Positions 5,889 to 14,330 are shown, numbered from the stretch's first letter. The stretch: 17,422 bases of DNA from UBA6181 sp016934015 (GCA_036584525.1 JAZHDG010000065.1:1-17422), one strand, 5' to 3'. Translations and numbers: made by a program. Notes: a model not told the origin generated them from the letters alone.

Positions 5889-8761
5889 CCTATAAAAAAA
5901 CAAAGATATTTATTATTGTTACACTATTCATTTTGATTTTTGTTACTAATTTTATAGTTGATCATCATTCAGATATTTACTATTTAATTGCTCAACTTTA
6001 TTTTATTCAATTAATTCTTATTGGATTGTGGTTTTATGAGTTTACTGTGTATAGTGCACTTTTATTATCAGCATTCCATCTTTTTTATCATGTGTTTTTC
6101 GATACAGATCGTTTACTTCAAGTGAGTGTTGAATCCTTAATTTTCATTATGATTTCGATATTAATCTATACGATTCAAAAAGTTAGACACAATGATTTAA
6201 ATCGGTTGAAAAGTTATATTGAAGCAAGCAGAATTGGGACATGGGAATGGAATGTTTTAAAAAACAAAGTGATTTATAATAATCGGTGGTATGAAATTTT
6301 AGGATATACCAAGGATGATTTTCAACATAAAATAGAACCTGCATTTGTAAATTTTACACATCCTGACGATTTAAATTTATCCGATAAAACATTAAAAGAC
6401 TTACTTGATGGTAAACGCGAATACTACGATATTAAAATTCGCATGAAGCATAAAGATGGACATTGGGCATGGATACATGATCAAGGAAAAATCACAAAAT
6501 GGACAAAAGATGGCAAACCTTGGATTATTAGCGGATCGCATTCAGACATTACGGAAGATTTTCGTTCTCAAGAATCGATTAAATATCAAAAAGAACGATT
6601 TAATCGCATTATTGAACATTCTCCGGACATTATTTATGAACTTGATTTGAATTTAAACATTACTGCAATATACGGAGAATTCCCCAAAAAATATGATGTT
6701 TCTAATTTGATTGGAAATAGAGTAGATACGTTTGCTACAGGAAAATCCAATGCCAAGATGCATCTTGAGAATACAAAGAAGGCTTTATTTGGTGATATTG
6801 TAACATATGAGTGGACTGAGGTTTTTCGTGGTGAAAGGTTTTATTTTGAATCTTCATTATCAAGAATGTTGAATGAAGCGAATGAAACAATTGGTATAGT
6901 TGGTATCGCTAGAAATATTACACCACAAAAAATGATTGAACTAGAAAAAGACTATCAAGAAAATTTATTGAGATATATCGTTGAACATAGTATGAGCTCA
7001 ATTGCGATTTTTGATTCTCAAATGAATTACATTTTTGTGAGTCAGAAATTCAAAGATGAAAATCGAGTATCTGATGAGAATATTATTGGGAAGAATCATT
7101 ATGAAATATTTCCTGAAATACCCGAAAGACTTCGAGAAATTCACAAAAAATCTTTACATGGTGAAACATTTAATTCGCCAAGAGATTCCATCACAAGACA
7201 AGATGGTCGTATTGAATGGTTTCGCTGGGAATGTAGACCGTGGTATAATCAAAAAAATGAAGTTGGTGGCATTGTTTTATCGACGGACAGTTTAGATGAA
7301 CAAATGAAATTGGAAATTGAATTACAAAAATACGCACAACAATTATCTGAACAAAAGAATGCATTAAATGCGACGCTTCAATCCATTGGCGAAGCTTTGA
7401 TTGCAACCGATCAACAAGGTCTAATCACCATGATGAATAAACATGCTGAATCACTTATAGGTATTTCATTTAATCATGTAATTGGAAAACCATTTGATCA
7501 AATTGTACTAATTACTGATGAAGATGATCAGCTAGTGAATCATACAATAATGCAAGCTTTAAATAAGAAAGAACGTATTGAAAACGAAACTAAAAGGTTT
7601 TTGACAAATGCTCACGGTATCATTTATCCAATAGAAATAACAACTGCTCCTATTTTCAATGATGAACAAAATCCAATTGGTGCGGTGGTTGTCATAAGAG
7701 ACATTACGGATAGTTATAAAAAGCAGCAGGAAATTGAATATTTAAGTATGCATGATTTTTTGACAAACTTATATAATCGACGGTATTTTGTTCAAGAACT
7801 TTCAAAATTGGATCAAGAAATTTATTATCCATTGGGACTTGTTATGGTTGATCTAAACGGACTTAAGTTATTTAATGATGCTTATGGACATGATATTGGT
7901 GATCTTGCATTAATCAAAGTTTCCAATACGTTGACACAGGTTTTTAATCAAGGTGAAATTGTTGCAAGAATTGGTGGCGATGAATTTGCGATCATCATTC
8001 ATAATACATCAACTGAATATATTGAAGCGAAGAAGAATGAGATTTACGAGCAATTAAGAGGTGTCCTAATTGAAAATATTGGACTAACTCTAGCCATTGG
8101 TTATGAGCTTAAACGTGAAAAAGGAGAAGATACTGAAGAAGTTCTTCGAATTGCTGAAAATTATATGTATCGGAATAAATTATCAGAAGGGCATAGTTTT
8201 AGAAATCATGCGATTAAAGCTATTCTGAAGACTTTAACTGATAAATATGAAGCCGAACGGATTCATTCCTTCAAGGTAAGTGAATATGTTGTTAAAATTG
8301 GTCAAGCTCTGGGTTTAAAACAAGATGATATTAAAGAATTAGAACTTGCAGGATTATATCATGATATCGGTAAAATTTCAGTCCCAGATGCGATATTAGA
8401 TAAACCAGGCAGACTCACTGATGAAGAATATGAAAAAATTAAGCTTCATACCGAAGTGGGATACCAAATATTAAAAGCTGCGGATGAATACTCAAATCTT
8501 GCAGAATATGCATTATCTCATCATGAAAGATGGGATGGCAAAGGATATCCTAGAGGATTAAAAGAAAAGGGAATTCCTTTATTTTCAAGAATCATTGCTG
8601 TTGCAGATTCATATGAAGCAATGACTGCTGATAGAGTCTATCGAAAAAAACTATCTACAGATGAAGCGATGAATGAAATTAAGAAGTGTTCAGGAACTCA
8701 GTTTGATCCAAAAATTGCCAAAGTTTTCGTAGAAAAAGTTTTGGGGAAATCATGGAAATAA
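5885..8761 (+). CDS. Membrane multi-PAS GGDEF and HD-GYP c-di-GMP enzyme
   Basis: A 958-residue bifunctional signalling protein. About three membrane helices occupy residues 8-98. Four PAS-type sensor domains follow, at about 110-225, 240-347, 360-470 and 490-610. The first is a clear PAS/PAC unit with TWEWNV, ILGYTKDDF and a terminal SHSDITE. Next comes a GGDEF domain (about 614-775) with VDLNGLKLFNDAYGH and GGDEF at 697-701. The C-terminus is an HD-GYP phosphodiesterase (about 785-955) with HDIGK (826-830) and HHERWDGKGYP (879-889). Both catalytic signatures are intact, so it could both make and degrade c-di-GMP. No RxxD I-site precedes GGDEF (NQGE occupies the position). It is the second gene of an operon, overlapping the GAF-GGDEF gene by four bases. 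A terminator follows at once. The PAS ligands are unknown. Confidence 0.88.
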   Translation: MTYKKTKIFIIVTLFILIFVTNFIVDHHSDIYYLIAQLYFIQLILIGLWFYEFTVYSALLLSAFHLFYHVFFDTDRLLQVSVESLIFIMISILIYTIQKVRHNDLNRLKSYIEASRIGTWEWNVLKNKVIYNNRWYEILGYTKDDFQHKIEPAFVNFTHPDDLNLSDKTLKDLLDGKREYYDIKIRMKHKDGHWAWIHDQGKITKWTKDGKPWIISGSHSDITEDFRSQESIKYQKERFNRIIEHSPDIIYELDLNLNITAIYGEFPKKYDVSNLIGNRVDTFATGKSNAKMHLENTKKALFGDIVTYEWTEVFRGERFYFESSLSRMLNEANETIGIVGIARNITPQKMIELEKDYQENLLRYIVEHSMSSIAIFDSQMNYIFVSQKFKDENRVSDENIIGKNHYEIFPEIPERLREIHKKSLHGETFNSPRDSITRQDGRIEWFRWECRPWYNQKNEVGGIVLSTDSLDEQMKLEIELQKYAQQLSEQKNALNATLQSIGEALIATDQQGLITMMNKHAESLIGISFNHVIGKPFDQIVLITDEDDQLVNHTIMQALNKKERIENETKRFLTNAHGIIYPIEITTAPIFNDEQNPIGAVVVIRDITDSYKKQQEIEYLSMHDFLTNLYNRRYFVQELSKLDQEIYYPLGLVMVDLNGLKLFNDAYGHDIGDLALIKVSNTLTQVFNQGEIVARIGGDEFAIIIHNTSTEYIEAKKNEIYEQLRGVLIENIGLTLAIGYELKREKGEDTEEVLRIAENYMYRNKLSEGHSFRNHAIKAILKTLTDKYEAERIHSFKVSEYVVKIGQALGLKQDDIKELELAGLYHDIGKISVPDAILDKPGRLTDEEYEKIKLHTEVGYQILKAADEYSNLAEYALSHHERWDGKGYPRGLKEKGIPLFSRIIAVADSYEAMTADRVYRKKLSTDEAMNEIKKCSGTQFDPKIAKVFVEKVLGKSWK

Positions 8762-8769
8762 TGAAAGAG

Positions 8770-8802
8770 AGTCATAAATTCATATAATTTATGGCTTTTT
8801 TT
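8770..8802 (+). terminator. Terminator of the c-di-GMP operon
   Basis: AGTCATAAATT (8770-8780) pairs with AATTTATGGCT (8786-8796), with one G-T wobble, around a five-base loop. Seven T follow (8796-8802). It starts nine bases after the TAA stop. Confidence 0.85.
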
Positions 8803-8863
8803 AATGAAAATATAATGTAAATAATAACATTTGTAAATTATCGAATTTTATAGGCTTATCGAC

Positions 8864-8893
8864 TTGAAATTAAGTATTTATAAAGGGTATAAT
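8864..8893 (+). promoter_or_regulatory. Promoter for nrdJ-ridA
   Basis: TTGAAA (8864-8869) and a perfect TATAAT (8888-8893) are spaced by 18 bp. An imperfect dyad, AAAGG(G)TAT facing ATACCTTT (8882-8899), overlaps the -10 and could be an operator. It does not look like the NrdR box that controls many ribonucleotide reductase genes. The ~80-nt leader contains a small hairpin (AAACC 8900-8904, GGTTT 8911-8915) but no riboswitch that I can recognise. Confidence 0.65.
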
Positions 8894-8977
8894 ACCTTTA
8901 AACCTTTAGCGGTTTTTCATTTTGCAGATTCGAATTTTCAATGAGTTAGATACGATTAAATATAAAGGGGAGATAAC

Positions 8978-11164
8978 ATGTTTGTATTAAAACGAAATGG
9001 GACAAAAGAGCCTTTCGATATTCAGAAAATTGCGATAGCCATGCAGAAAGCTTATCAAAGCTGTGGTATAGGGTTTACAGATGAAGAATGCCTTAAACAA
9101 GCCCAAAAAATCACAAAGAACTATAAAAAAGGTCAAGAAATTAACATTGAACAAATTCAAGATGATGTCGAACTTTTTTTAATGGAATCAAAACAATATG
9201 ATGCAGCTAAAGCTTATATTAAATATCGTGAGCGCCAAAGAAACGATCGTGATAATCCATGGGCTGATAATGATGAAAGACAAGATCTCATTTTAAGCAA
9301 ATACCTTTTACCAAATGAAGATAAAAAAGCATTTATTAAACGGATTGCTTTTGGTAAATCTTCCATTGAAAAAATATTAAGACATAAAGAAGCAATCTTC
9401 GGCGGAAGAAATCTTTATGCGATTGGACGTGAAGGTAATATTACAGGAAGTAACTGTTATGTCACAAATGATCCAGAAGATAATCTAGAAAGTATTTATG
9501 AAGTTGATTATAAGATTGCTAGAACATATAGTTATGGTGGCGGACAAGGGATGAACTTATCAAAACTTCGTCCTAAAGGCGCTAAAGTTAATAATAGTAG
9601 TAACACGACACCAGGTGTGATGGTATTTGCTGAAAAGTATTCACACACAACTTTGTCAACTCAACAAGACAATCGTCGTGGAGCATTAATGCTTGTATTA
9701 AACATTGATCATCCTGATATTATCGATTTTGTGACGACGAAACTTGATTTAAATAAAGTTAATGGTGCCAATATTAGTATTGCAATCAATGATAAATTCA
9801 TGAATGCTGTTAAAAACAATACAGAATGGATTATGTCATTTGAGACTCCTTATGAAAAAATTGAAAAGAAGATGAAAGCAAGAGATTTAATTGAACTTGT
9901 AGGTTATTCTGCACATACCATGGGAGATCCAGGAGTCATGTTCATTGACCACATGAATGACTATCATTTTCTTTCTGAATACGATGATGTTAAATTTACA
10001 GCGACCAATCCATGTGGTGAACAACCATTGATGGCTAATGGCTCATGTAATTTAGGTAGTATTAATTTAAATGCATTTGTACGTAAACCGTTTACGATTG
10101 AACCAGAATTTGATTGGGATCGATTTGATTTTGTTGTGAGTGAAATGATTTGGGCACTAGATGATTTACTTACTATGTTAGGTGATCGTCATGCATTAAA
10201 AGAACAAAGAGAACATGTTCAACAATATCGCGAGATTGGTCTAGGGGTTATGGGTTTAGCAGATTTAGCTTTATCGATGAGACTTCCATATGGTAGTGAG
10301 GTGTTTATTTCATTCTTAGATAAACTTATGAGACGTATGTTAAACACTGCTGTAAAAGCAAGTGCACTGCGTGCGAAAGAACTTGGAACATTCCCACGCT
10401 ATGATTATGAGAAGATTTCATCATCCAGTTTCTATCAGTATACGATTGATCAAGATACAGATGAATTAGTTAAACAATTTGGTATGCGAAATTCCAGATT
10501 GTTATCGATCGCACCTACAGGTTCAATTTCAAATATTTTAGGTGTTTCTGGTGGTGTAGAACCATTCTTCCAAATCAATTATACGCGACGCATCGTTTCC
10601 ATGTTTGAGACCGAAAAAACAATTACAATTTGGGAAAAAACACCACTTGCACTTGCTAAATCATTAGGTGTTGAACCCGAAAAACTTCCAGATTGGGCAT
10701 TGATCACTTCACAAAATATTGATTTTGTAGATCGTGCAACCGTGCAAGAAACGATTCAAAAATACGTTGATACAGCTATTAGTTCAACCTTTAATTTACC
10801 AAATAGTGCAACTGTACAAGATGTGATCGATATTTATATGATGGCATGGGAAAAAGGATTAAAGGGAGCAACCGTCTTTAGAGATCGTTGTGCTAAAATT
10901 GGTATTTTAGCAGGCCTCAATGAAAATACTGAAGACCTAAATCCTGCAACACCTCCTCATGTTCACATTGAAGAAAAATGGATATCGAAAAAGACGAATG
11001 AAGTCAAAGAATATGTAACACACATTAATGTACACCAAACAGGGGTTACTCCTGAAAAGATGGAAAAAGAGCTTTGTCCACTTTGTGGAAGTGTTTTAGT
11101 AAAGAAACAAGGATGTATCCAATGCAGTGATCCAGATTGCGTTTATGAAAAATGCGCTGTGTAG
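8978..11164 (+). CDS. nrdJ: Adenosylcobalamin-dependent (class II) ribonucleotide reductase
   Basis: A 728-residue enzyme that reduces ribonucleotides to deoxyribonucleotides. An ATP-cone allosteric domain fills about residues 3-88. Catalytic landmarks are C160 in GSNCYV, the block N344-P-C346-G-E348, and C357 in GSCNLGS. The 11-residue step from C346 to C357 and the NPCGEQPL block are typical of B12-dependent reductases; class I enzymes usually read otherwise here. The C-terminus is a cysteine-rich zinc-ribbon-like tail (C700, C703, C713, C716, C721, C726), probably the redox shuttle that re-reduces the active site. No radical-generating R2 subunit or class III activase is adjacent, which fits class II. 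The start is supported by the strong AGGGGAG ribosome site at 8966-8972. ridA follows nine bases later. The class assignment is from motifs and not from alignment. Confidence 0.85.
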   Translation: MFVLKRNGTKEPFDIQKIAIAMQKAYQSCGIGFTDEECLKQAQKITKNYKKGQEINIEQIQDDVELFLMESKQYDAAKAYIKYRERQRNDRDNPWADNDERQDLILSKYLLPNEDKKAFIKRIAFGKSSIEKILRHKEAIFGGRNLYAIGREGNITGSNCYVTNDPEDNLESIYEVDYKIARTYSYGGGQGMNLSKLRPKGAKVNNSSNTTPGVMVFAEKYSHTTLSTQQDNRRGALMLVLNIDHPDIIDFVTTKLDLNKVNGANISIAINDKFMNAVKNNTEWIMSFETPYEKIEKKMKARDLIELVGYSAHTMGDPGVMFIDHMNDYHFLSEYDDVKFTATNPCGEQPLMANGSCNLGSINLNAFVRKPFTIEPEFDWDRFDFVVSEMIWALDDLLTMLGDRHALKEQREHVQQYREIGLGVMGLADLALSMRLPYGSEVFISFLDKLMRRMLNTAVKASALRAKELGTFPRYDYEKISSSSFYQYTIDQDTDELVKQFGMRNSRLLSIAPTGSISNILGVSGGVEPFFQINYTRRIVSMFETEKTITIWEKTPLALAKSLGVEPEKLPDWALITSQNIDFVDRATVQETIQKYVDTAISSTFNLPNSATVQDVIDIYMMAWEKGLKGATVFRDRCAKIGILAGLNENTEDLNPATPPHVHIEEKWISKKTNEVKEYVTHINVHQTGVTPEKMEKELCPLCGSVLVKKQGCIQCSDPDCVYEKCAV

Positions 11165-11173
11165 GTTAAAAAA

Positions 11174-11551
11174 ATGAAAAAAATACATACACCAAAAGCT
11201 CCAGCAGCCGTTGGACCCTATAGCCAAGGGATTCTCGCTGGGCAAACTCTTTATGTCTCGGGTCAATTACCTTTTGTTGCTGAAACCATGACTTTAATTA
11301 GTCCTGAAGTGAAAGACCAAACCAAAAAATCATTAGAAAATATATTGTCGATTGTAGAAGCTGCAGGATTTAAAAAAGAAGATATTGTAAAATGTACAGT
11401 TTACATGAAAGACTTATCAAAATTTTCTGAAATGAACGAAGCTTATCAACAGTTTTTTCAAGATCATAAACCAGCTAGAGTTGCAGTCGAAGTTTCAAGA
11501 TTACCAAAAGATGTTGATGTTGAAATTGATGCAATTGCTGTAAAAGATTAA
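11174..11551 (+). CDS. ridA: RidA/YjgF-family enamine/imine deaminase
   Basis: A 125-residue protein of standard length for the family. RidA proteins form trimers that hydrolyse reactive 2-aminoacrylate-type enamines and imines released by PLP enzymes. The N-terminal block APAAVGPYSQG, the VSGQLPF strand and the C-terminal block PARVAVEVSRLPKDVDVEI are all present. R102 and E117 match the catalytic Arg and Glu of E. coli RidA (R105 and E120 by motif). It lies nine bases downstream of nrdJ with only a weak TAGG ribosome site, which suggests coupled translation. No functional link to nucleotide reduction is obvious. A terminator follows at 11583. Confidence 0.9.
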   Translation: MKKIHTPKAPAAVGPYSQGILAGQTLYVSGQLPFVAETMTLISPEVKDQTKKSLENILSIVEAAGFKKEDIVKCTVYMKDLSKFSEMNEAYQQFFQDHKPARVAVEVSRLPKDVDVEIDAIAVKD

Positions 11552-11582
11552 CTTATTTGAAATAATTAAGCAATAATGCGTT

Positions 11583-11603
11583 AAAGCCCTTATGGGGCTT
11601 TTT
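11583..11603 (+). terminator. Terminator of nrdJ-ridA
   Basis: AAAGCCC (11583-11589) pairs perfectly with GGGCTTT (11595-11601) around a five-base loop. A T-run spans 11599-11603. Confidence 0.85.
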
Positions 11604-11607
11604 CTTT

Positions 11608-11621
11608 TGTATAATAATACA
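11608..11621 (+). promoter_or_regulatory. ohr promoter -10 with overlapping palindrome
   Basis: TATAAT (11610-11615) lies 24 bases before the ohr ATG. No good -35 is seen; the expected position falls inside the upstream terminator. TGTAT (11608-11612) and ATACA (11617-11621) form a perfect dyad across this -10. That would suit a repressor such as OhrR, but no OhrR gene is in the window and the sequence is not a clear match to a known OhrR box. Confidence 0.4.
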
Positions 11622-11638
11622 TGAAGGAGTGATTCGTA

Positions 11639-12058
11639 ATGAAAATATTAGAAAGACAAGCGACAACATTTGGCGGACGCGATGGCGTTATTAAAGATAC
11701 ACAATCAGGACTAGAATTAAAACTTACAAAACCACAAGAAATGGGTGGTAAACTTGCGAAAGGAACCAATCCAGAAGAATTATTTTCTATTGGATATAGC
11801 AGTTGTTTTGCAAGTTCAATCGAATTCCTACTTCAATCTTCTAAACAAGCTTATGAAGATGTTGAAGTCACTGTGACAACATCACTGGTCAAAGATGGTA
11901 ACCAAGGATTTAAATTTGAAGTTTTGATAGATGCTAGAATATCAGGTGTTTCAAAAGATATTGAAAAGAAATATATCGACATGGCATATCAATTTTGTCC
12001 TTACTCAAAAGCGATTAAAGGCAATGTTGATGTCAAAATTGAATCAAAATTAACTTAA
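11639..12058 (+). CDS. ohr: Organic hydroperoxide resistance protein (Ohr, OsmC family)
   Basis: A 139-residue thiol peroxidase that reduces organic and lipid hydroperoxides in the cytoplasm. The two redox cysteines are C56 in GYSSCF and C120 in QFCPYSKA. The supporting arginine R14 (GGRDG) and the NPEELF glutamates (46-47) are also present. The CPYSKAIKGNVDV block near the C-terminus favours Ohr over generic OsmC. A strong ribosome site, AAGGAGTG (11624-11631), sets the start. The gene stands alone, with its own promoter and terminator, between nrdJ-ridA and the nqr operon. Confidence 0.9.
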   Translation: MKILERQATTFGGRDGVIKDTQSGLELKLTKPQEMGGKLAKGTNPEELFSIGYSSCFASSIEFLLQSSKQAYEDVEVTVTTSLVKDGNQGFKFEVLIDARISGVSKDIEKKYIDMAYQFCPYSKAIKGNVDVKIESKLT

Positions 12059-12081
12059 GCATTTGATGCTTTGGTTTTTTT
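12057..12081 (+). terminator. Terminator of ohr
   Basis: AAGCAT (12057-12062) pairs with ATGCTT (12066-12071) over a three-base loop. Seven T follow at 12075-12081. The stem is short and begins on the last two bases of the ohr stop codon. Confidence 0.6.
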
Positions 12082-12088
12082 CGCTTTT

Positions 12089-12117
12089 TTGAACTCTACA
12101 TCAATTCGTGCTATAAT
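12089..12117 (+). promoter_or_regulatory. Strong promoter of the nqrBCDEF operon
   Basis: TTGAAC (12089-12094), a 17-bp spacer and TATAAT (12112-12117), with TGC directly before the -10, make this the best promoter in the window. It begins seven bases after the ohr T-run. The leader to nqrB is about 50 nt with no recognised regulatory RNA. Confidence 0.8.
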
Positions 12118-12174
12118 AAATAAAATTGTTAATGAAATTAAAGTAAAAACTCAATCAACGAAAGTGGTGAACAC

Positions 12175-13110
12175 ATGACAGAAAAAATTGGATTGAAAAA
12201 GGATGAGCTATCAAATCGTAATATCATAATCCTTTTAAGTGCTCTTTTTGTTTTACTCATCTATGGAACAGTTGTTTTTGGCTTAAAGGCTATCTGGATT
12301 GCACTTGTCTCATATATTGCTGCAGTCATTGTTGAATGGACGTTTGCAAAAATCCGAAAGAAAAAGATGGGATTAAGTTTTTTAATCACACCTTTGATTT
12401 TTGCATTAATGATGCCAGTGACAATGGATCTATGGATTGTTGCAGTGGGTTCAGCTTTTGGTGTATTTTTCGGTAAAATGATTTTTGGTGGGCAAGGGAA
12501 AAACATCTTTAATCCTGCGTTAGTTGGTGTATTATTTGTGACGGTATCCTTTCCTTTGCAAATGAATACTAGATGGCTAAACCCAGAAACTGATTTAGTT
12601 TCAGCAGTTACACCACTCATTTCACTTAATCGAGCATTACCAATGGACTATTCTTTAATGGATCTTTTATTGGGTCAAGTACCTGGCGTCATTGGTGAAA
12701 CATTTAGATTAGGTATTCTTGTTTTAGGATTACTACTCATCCTATTGAAAGTCATTGATTGGCGAATTCCTTTAAGTTTAATTGGCACTTTATTTGTGAT
12801 TACAGCGATTGGTAATCTCGTTTTACCTGATAATTTTGTTGATCCTGTTTATTCATTGCTTGTTGGAGGTTTAATGTTTGCTGCATTCTTTGTAGCAACT
12901 GATCCTGTTTCAATGCCTTTAAAGTCATGGGGCCGTGTAGTTTATGGAGTTGGAATTGCTTTATTAACGGTAATTATTCGTAATTTTGCAACCTTCCCAG
13001 AAGGACTTACATTTAGCATTGTCATCATGAATGCTATTGCTCCACTAATTGATAACTTGTTTACTAAAGAAGAAGTTAAGGAGGAAGAAACTCATGAATT
13101 CGAATCTTAA
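12175..13110 (+). CDS. nqrB: NqrB/RnfD-like membrane subunit of an Na+-NQR/Rnf-type complex
   Basis: A 311-residue, strongly hydrophobic protein with about nine membrane helices. It is the covalent-FMN membrane subunit of NADH:quinone (NQR) or ferredoxin:NAD (Rnf) ion pumps. The GGQGKNIFNPALVG segment (105-118) and the C-terminal block with ATDPVSMP (241-248) and FPEGLTFSIVIMNAIAPLID (274-293) are characteristic. T176 in GVIGETF fits the threonine that carries FMN; the residue after it is F where relatives I recall often have S. The length is closer to RnfD than to typical NqrB (about 410 residues), so the N-terminal extension of NqrB is missing. The ribosome site AGTGGTGA (12163-12170) is modest. 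The gene overlaps nqrC by 17 bases. The NqrB label rests on its partners; RnfD is an equally fair name for this subunit alone. Confidence 0.85.
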   Translation: MTEKIGLKKDELSNRNIIILLSALFVLLIYGTVVFGLKAIWIALVSYIAAVIVEWTFAKIRKKKMGLSFLITPLIFALMMPVTMDLWIVAVGSAFGVFFGKMIFGGQGKNIFNPALVGVLFVTVSFPLQMNTRWLNPETDLVSAVTPLISLNRALPMDYSLMDLLLGQVPGVIGETFRLGILVLGLLLILLKVIDWRIPLSLIGTLFVITAIGNLVLPDNFVDPVYSLLVGGLMFAAFFVATDPVSMPLKSWGRVVYGVGIALLTVIIRNFATFPEGLTFSIVIMNAIAPLIDNLFTKEEVKEEETHEFES

Positions 13111-13684
13111 AGTTTTATTTTTCGTATTAATTATGGGAATGATTACCTCTGGTTTGATTTTGGGAATGGACGTTTTAACGAAAGATCGTATTGAAGCAAA
13201 TGAACTAGCTGAAACAAAATCAACGATTCTTGATGCTTATGGAGTATCTTATACCTTTTCAAATATCCATGATGTTTTTGATAATAACGTAGAAACGATA
13301 AAAGTTGATCATCAAGGAGAAACTTATACGTTTTATATTGATAAAAATACAGGGGCTATTAGTTATGAGTTTTTAGGAAACGGATTATGGGGTCCAATCA
13401 GTGGAATTATTACTTTAAATTCAAGTTTTGATACCATTGAAAGAATCACAGTATTGGTCCAACAAGAAACACCTGGTTTAGGTGGAATTGTTGCTGAAAG
13501 AAGTTTTTTAGATCAATTTCCTGGGGTTAAAATGGTTCCGGAATTACTCATTATTAAAGATAGTAGTCCTAACCGAGAAAATGAAGTGGATTCAATTACT
13601 GGAGCAACCGGAACTTCGAATGCTTTCATGAATTTAATGAACACATCCTATCAAGCACACAAAAGTGCTTGGGATAATCGGTAG
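13094..13684 (+). CDS. nqrC: NqrC/RnfG-like FMN subunit
   Basis: A 196-residue subunit with one N-terminal membrane helix (about 7-24) and an extracytoplasmic flavin domain. GNGLWGPISG (95-104) and QETPGLGG (124-131) are family blocks. D166-S-I-T-G-A-T172 is the flavinylation motif, with FMN expected on T172 by a phosphoester bond made by an ApbE-type transferase (none in this window). The start at 13094 is chosen because a good ribosome site (AAGGAGGAA, 13078-13086) precedes it and the protein then begins directly with the membrane helix. An in-frame ATG at 13049 would add 15 lysine/arginine-rich residues within nqrB and lacks such a site. It overlaps nqrB by 17 bases and is followed 11 bases later by nqrD. 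Confidence 0.88.
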   Translation: MNSNLKVLFFVLIMGMITSGLILGMDVLTKDRIEANELAETKSTILDAYGVSYTFSNIHDVFDNNVETIKVDHQGETYTFYIDKNTGAISYEFLGNGLWGPISGIITLNSSFDTIERITVLVQQETPGLGGIVAERSFLDQFPGVKMVPELLIIKDSSPNRENEVDSITGATGTSNAFMNLMNTSYQAHKSAWDNR

Positions 13685-13695
13685 GAGGTAACCAT

Positions 13696-14319
13696 ATGAA
13701 ATGGATTAGAGTTAAATATACAAAATGGTATAACATCTTAAAAGATGGTATTTCAAAGAATAATCCGATCGTTGTTGCCGTACTAGGTATTTGTAGTGCA
13801 CTTGCTGTAACAAACCGTGTTGAAAATGCCATCGCGATGGGACTTGGTGTAACATTTGTGGTGATGGCATCATCCATGATGGTTTCACTTATTCGAAATT
13901 TTATTCCTGCAAAAGTGAGAATGGTTACTTATATGGTAATCATCTCAACATTTGTTATCTTATTTCAAATGTTTTTAGAAGCTTACTTCCCATCGATTGC
14001 AAAAGCACTTGGAGCTTATGTGGGTTTGATCATTACAAATTGTATTGTGATGGGTCGTTCAGAAGCATTTGCGGCTAAAAATCCGGTAAGATATTCTATT
14101 ATTGATGGATTTGCAAGCGGTATGGGTTATATGCTCGTTTTAGTCTTAGTTGCTTCAGTTCGTGAAGTCTTAGCATTTGGTACATTCCTAAATATGAATG
14201 TTACACCAGATACTTGGGTGAACTGGACAGTGATGGCGATGGCACCTGGTGGATTCTTTGTATTAGGGCTCTTTATTTGGGGCATTCGAGAATTAATTAA
14301 GCATTATGAAACAGCGTAA
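13696..14319 (+). CDS. nqrD: NqrD-like membrane subunit
   Basis: A 207-residue protein with about six membrane helices, the RnfE/NqrD partner in the ion-translocating core. The blocks GICSALAVT (31-39) and VGLIITNCIVMGRSEAFA (109-126) read more like NqrD than RnfE. C33 and C116 occupy the positions of the two NqrD cysteines that, with two from NqrE, hold an iron or Fe-S centre inside the membrane in characterised NQR. The start follows an AGGAGG site at 13683-13688. Spacing to neighbours is 11 bases on each side, so this is a compact operon. Confidence 0.9.
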   Translation: MKWIRVKYTKWYNILKDGISKNNPIVVAVLGICSALAVTNRVENAIAMGLGVTFVVMASSMMVSLIRNFIPAKVRMVTYMVIISTFVILFQMFLEAYFPSIAKALGAYVGLIITNCIVMGRSEAFAAKNPVRYSIIDGFASGMGYMLVLVLVASVREVLAFGTFLNMNVTPDTWVNWTVMAMAPGGFFVLGLFIWGIRELIKHYETA

Positions 14320-14330
14320 GGAGGAAGCAC

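Noticed and set aside
8762..8977. Cobalamin riboswitch before the B12-dependent reductase
   Set aside because: The leader after the promoter is only about 80 nt and shows no B12-box-like conserved core; only one weak five-bp hairpin is seen.
13049..13093. Upstream ATG start for nqrC at 13049
   Set aside because: It adds a basic stretch inside nqrB and lacks a ribosome site, while ATG 13094 has AAGGAGGAA at good spacing and begins at the membrane helix.
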